Origin: UBA6059 sp965227155
GTDB lineage: Bacteria; Bacteroidota; Bacteroidia; Cytophagales; Cyclobacteriaceae
Assembly: GCA_965227155.1 (NCBI GenBank)
Contig: OZ245731.1
Coordinates: 2,666,001 to 2,730,000, forward strand
Direction of reading: 5' to 3'
DNA length: 64,000 nucleotides
A program made the position numbers and the translations under genes. Positions 59,569 to 64,000 of the stretch are shown here, one piece after another. The notes beneath the pieces are model-generated. The model worked only from the letters and a program-made list of their open reading frames with translations. It had not been told where the DNA came from and searched no databases. Every line of letters starts with the position of its first letter. The first letter of the stretch is position 1.

Positions 59569-61248
59569 TTATTGCAACTTCTTGTACTTGATCCGCTTAG
59601 GTTCTACATCTCCCAAACGTTTCTTCTTATTCTCCTCATATTCTGAATAGCTGCCTTCATACCAGTAGACCTGCGAGTCGCCCTCAAAGGCAAGGGTATG
59701 CGTGCAAATACGATCCAGGAACCAACGATCGTGAGAGATAATCACTGCACAACCACCAAAATTCTCCAGTGCATCTTCCAGTGCTCTCAGGGTATTTACA
59801 TCCAGGTCGTTGGTGGGCTCATCGAGTAGCAGCAAGTTGGCACCTTGTTTGAGCGTCATAGCCAGGTGTACCCGGTTCCGCTCTCCACCGGAGAGGCTCC
59901 CTACTTTCTTTTCCTGATCTGAACCACTGAAGTTGAACCGGCTTACATAAGCGCGACTGTTTATCTGTTTGCCACCCAAATCGAGCAGTTCATTGCCTCC
60001 TGATATAGTTTGCCATACAGTCTTATTGGGATCCAGATTATCATGCTCCTGATCTACGTAGGCTATTTCTACCGTAGAACCTACCGTGAATGATCCCTGG
60101 TCGGGCTGTTCCTTACCGGTTATCAATTTAAAGAGTGTGGTTTTACCTGCACCATTAGGTCCCACAATGCCAACAATACCGCCTTGCGGTAGCGCAAAGC
60201 TTAGGTTCTCGAATAGAAGTTTGTCGCCAAACGACTTGGCGATATTTTCAGCCTCAATGACTTGCGTGCCCAGCCTTGGCCCTGGTGGTATGTAAAGCTC
60301 CAGTTTACCTTCGCGCTCCTTGGCCTCTTCACCAACAAGCTTATCATAGGCACTCAACCTGGCTTTGGCTTTAGCCTGTCGCCCTTTTGGTGTCATACGT
60401 ACCCACTCCAGCTCGCGCTCAAGGGTTTTTTGTCGTTTTGACTCCTGCTTTTCCTCCTGGGCCAGTCGTTTCTGCTTCTGCTCCAGCCAGCTACTATAGT
60501 TACCTTTCCAGGGTATACCTTCTCCACGGTCAAGCTCCAGTATCCATCCGGCCACATTGTCCAGGAAATAGCGGTCGTGGGTCACAGCTATTACCGTGCC
60601 TTTGTACTGCTGCAAGTGTGCTTCCAGCCAGTGTACCGACTCAGCATCGAGGTGGTTGGTTGGCTCATCCAGCAGCAACACATCAGGCTCCTGCAGCAAG
60701 AGACGGCATAAGGCCACCCTGCGTTTCTCACCACCTGACAGGTTTGCAATCTTAGCGTCTGCAGGAGGTGTACGAAGGGCATCCATGGCGCGTTCCAGGC
60801 GATTGTCCAGCTCCCATGCATTGTGCTGGTCTAGCTTTTCCTGCACTTCGCCCTGCCGGTTGATCAGCTTTTCCATGGCGTCAGGGTCTTCCATGATTGC
60901 AGGATCGGCAAATTTGGCGTTGATCTCCTCAAATTCATTGAGTAGCCCCACTACCTCAGCTACACCTTCTTCCACTACTTCCTTCACTGTTTTCGTAGTG
61001 TCTAGTTCTGGCTCCTGCTCAAGCATTCCTATCGAATAATCCTGAGAAAAAACCACCTCACCCTGGTATTCCTTATCCTTGCCTGCAATGATGCGCAGTA
61101 GGGAAGACTTACCGGAACCGTTAAGCCCCAGCACACCGATCTTAGCACCATAAAAAAAGGACAGGTAAATATTTTTTAGTACTTGTTTTTTGGGCGGATA
61201 AATCTTGTTGACCCCCGCCATTGAAAAAATTACTTTTTCGTCGCTCAT
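59569..61248 (-). CDS. ettA: Energy-dependent translational throttle protein EttA (ABC-F ATPase)
   Basis: A 559-residue soluble protein with two ABC ATPase domains and the length of EttA. The first has GLNGSGKSSLLRI and LSGGEKRRVALCRLLLQEPD / VLLLDEPTNHLDAESV; the second has GIVGPNGAGKTTLFKLITGK and SLSGGERNRVHLAMTLKQGA / NLLLLDEPTNDLDVNTL. The arm region and the linker (about 240-320: RELEWVRMTPKGRQAKAKAR) match ABC-F proteins. It binds the ribosomal E site and gates entry into the elongation cycle at low ATP. It is transcribed alone. Confidence 0.95.
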   Translation of the reverse strand: MSDEKVIFSMAGVNKIYPPKKQVLKNIYLSFFYGAKIGVLGLNGSGKSSLLRIIAGKDKEYQGEVVFSQDYSIGMLEQEPELDTTKTVKEVVEEGVAEVVGLLNEFEEINAKFADPAIMEDPDAMEKLINRQGEVQEKLDQHNAWELDNRLERAMDALRTPPADAKIANLSGGEKRRVALCRLLLQEPDVLLLDEPTNHLDAESVHWLEAHLQQYKGTVIAVTHDRYFLDNVAGWILELDRGEGIPWKGNYSSWLEQKQKRLAQEEKQESKRQKTLERELEWVRMTPKGRQAKAKARLSAYDKLVGEEAKEREGKLELYIPPGPRLGTQVIEAENIAKSFGDKLLFENLSFALPQGGIVGIVGPNGAGKTTLFKLITGKEQPDQGSFTVGSTVEIAYVDQEHDNLDPNKTVWQTISGGNELLDLGGKQINSRAYVSRFNFSGSDQEKKVGSLSGGERNRVHLAMTLKQGANLLLLDEPTNDLDVNTLRALEDALENFGGCAVIISHDRWFLDRICTHTLAFEGDSQVYWYEGSYSEYEENKKKRLGDVEPKRIKYKKLQ

Positions 61249-61395
61249 ATTTTAGTTTATCAATACGTATGAAAATCTCAAACTGCAGTTAAGCAAATCT
61301 AGAAGGAACTAAATAATTGGATTATTATTTCTTCCCAAATTAATGATTATCACCTGTTTGTTAGGATTGTTAGCCGTTGTATTTGTTTATTTGTA

Positions 61396-62679
61396 TTGAA
61401 TTCGAAAAATAAACCACTTTTAGTCTTGGCCAAAAAAGAAATCCCGTTTGGTTATATCCAGGATGGGAAAATATACTTAAATGCCTTTCTTGATTTTCCT
61501 GAGCGTCTCATTGGCGAAGTAAAAGACAATGACGATGAAGCCTCAGTCAATTATTTTATTGATCGATTTGAGCAATATAAAGCTAAAGTAGAAGAGCTGG
61601 AGCGACTCATTCATGATACGGAAAATAAGGGATCCTACCTGATGAAACTCCGACACATGAAAGATAATATCCACATGCAGGATGGGCTTGGTGATTATGA
61701 GCCCTTGTTAACAAAGCTTGAAGGACTGGAAGAGGTTTTATTGGAGGTGATCCAAAAGAACAGGGTACGCAATACAGATATCAAGCGAGCCTTGCTGATG
61801 GAGTTGGAGGAGGCTGTGAAAATTGTAGATTGGAAAGAGGCTACTGATAAGGTGCTGGATATAAAAGCGCGATGGGTTAAAACTGGCAATGCATCGGAAG
61901 AACTGAATGATGGGTTTGAGCAGAAATTTTCCTTACAGCTGGATGATTTTTTTGATCGCAAAAAGGCTTATTTCGAAGAGCGAAAGCAGCTTACGGATAT
62001 TAGGGTAAAAAAATATGAAGACATCATCCAAAAGCTGAAGCGGGGAGAGGTGCACAAGCGTGAGGCGTTGGAGGCGATAAAGTTTGAATGGAAAGAAGTC
62101 GGTAAAATACCGGCCTTTAAGTACAAGGCTTTGCAACGGGAGTTTAATTTCCTGTTAAAAAAGGCGGCTGACCCCAGAAGACAGGCTTTCGACATACCCT
62201 CTGAAGAGCAGCAGCATAAAAACCTGGAAGCCAAAAACGCACTTATCGCTGAGCTTCAAAGCCTCGATGAAAAGGATTTCGAAGGTGGTCTCATGTCTCT
62301 AAAATCCATAAAAAACCGATGGAAGGCTATCGGAATGGTGCCTAAAAGTCAATACAGAGAGCAGCAAGAGCTTTTTAATCAGCTGGCCGATACGTTGAGG
62401 GAGCAGTTCTTCCTGGAAAAAATAGCGATCAATAGGGATAAGAACTACGAACAGAAAAATAGCCGGGAACAGGTGCGGGTAAAAATGAAGATTCTCAAGG
62501 ATTTACTGTACCGCGATGAGAAGGAGTTGCAAACATTCTATGAAAACCTGCAAAAAGTTTCGGCACAAAAATCATCCTTCAACAAAATGCTTGATAAAAA
62601 GCTGATACAGCAAAAGCACAAAATTCAAATCAAAAAAGCCCTTCTCAAGTCCTTAAAAGCATCTTTGGATCAAATCTAA
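61396..62679 (+). CDS. DUF349 family coiled-coil protein
   Basis: A 427-residue protein, strongly helical and charged, with repeats of the DUF349 type: KEATDKVLDIKARWVKTGNA, EALEAIKFEWKEVGKIPAFK, and SLKSIKNRWKAIGMVPKSQY. Each has the W-K-x-(I/V)-G pattern. The N-terminal part (PFGYIQDGKIYLNAFLDFPE) is distinct. The role is unknown. The only possible start in this frame is TTG (61396); no ATG occurs before residue 83. It is divergent from ettA. Confidence 0.75.
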   Translation: MNSKNKPLLVLAKKEIPFGYIQDGKIYLNAFLDFPERLIGEVKDNDDEASVNYFIDRFEQYKAKVEELERLIHDTENKGSYLMKLRHMKDNIHMQDGLGDYEPLLTKLEGLEEVLLEVIQKNRVRNTDIKRALLMELEEAVKIVDWKEATDKVLDIKARWVKTGNASEELNDGFEQKFSLQLDDFFDRKKAYFEERKQLTDIRVKKYEDIIQKLKRGEVHKREALEAIKFEWKEVGKIPAFKYKALQREFNFLLKKAADPRRQAFDIPSEEQQHKNLEAKNALIAELQSLDEKDFEGGLMSLKSIKNRWKAIGMVPKSQYREQQELFNQLADTLREQFFLEKIAINRDKNYEQKNSREQVRVKMKILKDLLYRDEKELQTFYENLQKVSAQKSSFNKMLDKKLIQQKHKIQIKKALLKSLKASLDQI

Positions 62680-62799
62680 ATTTTTGAAACAATTAGTTGC
62701 AATGGATTGTATAATTGCATATAATCATATCTGATGATGGCGTCATCAATAATATTATATGTGAAAGTGCAATAGACTTTTATTTCTAATGATAAAGTC

Positions 62800-62807
62800 T
62801 ATTTTTG
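62800..62807 (+). promoter_or_regulatory. Bacteroidota -7 box (TAnnTTTG) for the DUF2795 gene
   Basis: TATTTTTG fits the TAnnTTTG consensus, 32 bp before the ATG at 62840, with a TTTA at 62778-62781 near the expected -33 position. It is the best promoter match in the window. Confidence 0.5.
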
Positions 62808-62839
62808 CGCAAATTTCGAAAACGTAAAATGTTTCTGTT

Positions 62840-63061
62840 ATGTACTGGACTTTAGAATTGGCCTCTTACCTGGAAGATGCGCCCTGGCCTGCCTCCAAGG
62901 ATGAGCTTATTGACTTTTCAATCCGATCAGGTGCACCCCTGGAAGTGGTTGAGAACCTTCAGGAACTGGAAGACGATGGTCAGCCTTATGAGAGTATCGA
63001 AGAGATATGGCCTGATTATCCTACTAAGGAAGATTTCTTTTTCAACGAAGACGAATATTAG
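62840..63061 (+). CDS. DUF2795 family protein
   Basis: A 73-residue acidic protein. MYWTLELASYLEDAPWPASK followed by DELIDFSIRSGAPLEVVENL and QELEDDGQPYESIEEIWPDY matches the DUF2795 family, which is widespread in Bacteroidota and Actinobacteria. It is a small soluble protein with no known activity. It has its own promoter-like box and ends 24 bp before the convergent ispD stop. Confidence 0.85.
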   Translation: MYWTLELASYLEDAPWPASKDELIDFSIRSGAPLEVVENLQELEDDGQPYESIEEIWPDYPTKEDFFFNEDEY

Positions 63062-63085
63062 TAAAGTAGGGCTCTATTCCCTACT

Positions 63086-63766
63086 TTATTTTTTATTGCT
63101 TAAAAAGGCTTCTGCCCAGATCAGATCTTCGGGCGTAGTGATCTTGCGATTTTCATAGCTTCCTTCTACAAGGCTAATTTTTCCTCCATCAGCCTCATAC
63201 ACGCTTGCATCGTCGGTAAAATAATCCTGCTCCTCCAGCTTAAATGCATTTTTAATGAAAGAGACTTGAAAGGTTTGTGGTGTTTGAATGAGCCTGTATT
63301 TTGTTCTGTCTCTGCTAATGCTTTCAGTGATAGAAACCATTTCCCTGATAGATTCCTTTAAATGGACTGCAGCAACACCCGATCCGGTTTGTTGTGCAGC
63401 TTCATAGCATTTTTGGATTAATTCAGGACTTACAAAAGGTCTTACTCCATCGTGAATAGCAACTAGTCCTTCATCACCTTCAATAGCGGATAGACCATTT
63501 TTAACAGATTGAAAGCGTGTTTTACCACCCGACACTACTGTATGCGGTATTCGAACATCATAGGCCTGCTTGATTTCCTGCCAGCGAGCATGTTCATTGT
63601 CCGGCAAAACTACAATTAGGTTTATTTCAGGATTGTAATCCCAGAATGCATGTAGCGTGCGCACTAAAATAGGGATATCATCAATCGTAAGGAATTGCTT
63701 GGGAATGACAGATTGCATTCTGCTCCCCGAGCCTCCGGCTACAATGATTGCCCAGTAAGCCGCCAT
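63086..63766 (-). CDS. ispD: 2-C-methyl-D-erythritol 4-phosphate cytidylyltransferase
   Basis: A 226-residue enzyme of normal length. The N-terminal AAYWAIIVAGGSGSRMQSVI and PKQF form the CTP-binding signature; VVSGGKTRFQSVKNGL and LVAIHDGVRPFVSPELIQKC carry the substrate-binding region. It transfers CMP from CTP to MEP, the third step of the non-mevalonate isoprenoid pathway in the cytosol. The gene is 7 bp downstream of queA on the same strand, so the two are co-transcribed. Confidence 0.95.
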   Translation of the reverse strand: MAAYWAIIVAGGSGSRMQSVIPKQFLTIDDIPILVRTLHAFWDYNPEINLIVVLPDNEHARWQEIKQAYDVRIPHTVVSGGKTRFQSVKNGLSAIEGDEGLVAIHDGVRPFVSPELIQKCYEAAQQTGSGVAAVHLKESIREMVSITESISRDRTKYRLIQTPQTFQVSFIKNAFKLEEQDYFTDDASVYEADGGKISLVEGSYENRKITTPEDLIWAEAFLSNKK

Positions 63767-63773
63767 ATAATGC

Positions 63774-64000
63774 TTAGATAATTAGCATCGCATCTCCATA
63801 GCTGAAGAAGCGATATTTTTCTTTTATAGCGGTCTGGTATGCATCCATTACCAGGTCATAACCACCAAAAGCGCAGGCCATCATAAGTAAAGTGGACTCT
63901 GGCATATGGAAGTTAGTTAGCAAACCACCGCAGATTTTAAATTCATAAGGGGGAAAAATGAATTTATCAGTCCATCCTTCACTACCTTTCAAGAGTCCGC
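63774..64000 (-). CDS. queA: S-adenosylmethionine:tRNA ribosyltransferase-isomerase, C-terminal part
   Basis: Cut by the right window edge; about 75 codons of the 3' end are visible. The translation GLLKGSEGWTDKFIFPPYEF continues as KICGGLLTNFHMPESTLLMM, then ACAFGGYDLVMDAYQTAIKE and KYRFFSYGDAMLI, matching the C-terminal half of QueA. QueA makes epoxyqueuosine at tRNA position 34 from SAM and preQ1-tRNA. The likely start is outside the window. It is directly followed by ispD. Confidence 0.92.
   Translation of the reverse strand, partial: GLLKGSEGWTDKFIFPPYEFKICGGLLTNFHMPESTLLMMACAFGGYDLVMDAYQTAIKEKYRFFSYGDAMLII

Overview
The window looks like chromosomal DNA of a free-living member of the Bacteroidota, most likely order Cytophagales. 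The evidence is a TonB-dependent receptor with a carboxypeptidase-like N-terminal domain, very large FtsX-type permeases (one behind a PadR regulator), LytTR regulators with membrane N-termini, a propeller sensor kinase, a Bacteroidota-style REP/RAYT island, many lipoproteins, and TAnnTTTG promoter boxes close to start codons. GC content looks moderate by eye. I found no rRNA, tRNA, CRISPR array, prophage or replication origin.

Layout. 1-4.7 kb: the gcvT 5' end, rnhB, a Spy-like protein, a MORN/TonB-C protein, and a NUDIX-MATE pair. 4.7-10 kb: two tiny membrane peptides, an ECF sigma factor with a probable membrane anti-sigma partner, a CDGSH iron-sulfur protein, twin small GNATs and unknown membrane proteins. 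10-24.6 kb: a PadR/permease pair, a TonB receptor, two lipoproteins (one a probable zincin), an orphan signal-less THI5-like binding protein, a second permease, a YCII/ECF42 pair and a thioredoxin-like protein. 24.6-26.9 kb: a RAYT transposase inside REP palindromes, framed by a 38-bp direct repeat that duplicates the 3' end of the adjacent RES toxin gene, then the Xre-RES toxin-antitoxin pair. 26.9-46.6 kb: an S9 peptidase, an AraC regulator, aldo/keto reductases (one fused to a Rid domain), an APC permease, an ankyrin protein, a serine hydrolase, LytTR, TPR, and a sensor kinase with its response regulator, then an amidohydrolase.

47.3-52.4 kb is the accessory hot spot. Minus-strand gene sets are separated by long imperfect palindromes with AAC...GTT ends, resembling integron attC sites without an integrase. 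They carry a PIN toxin/antitoxin pair (toxin broken by an in-frame TAA), a trio of small proteins, and a coupled NERD-like helicase plus DUF2290-like gene. I regard that last pair as the best candidate for an undescribed (possibly defence) system here. A DUF6261 gene follows, with an exact 42-bp-period tandem array upstream.

53.5-64 kb: an SRPBCC protein, a DUF892 ferritin-like protein, a short SecA-derived protein beside a LytTR regulator, an exported peptide deformylase fused to an NTF2-like domain, a phospholipase C/S1-P1-like enzyme, an 88-bp MITE-like element, ettA, a DUF349 protein, a DUF2795 protein, ispD and the 3' part of queA. Domain and family names rest on motif recognition by eye; no database search or alignment program was run.
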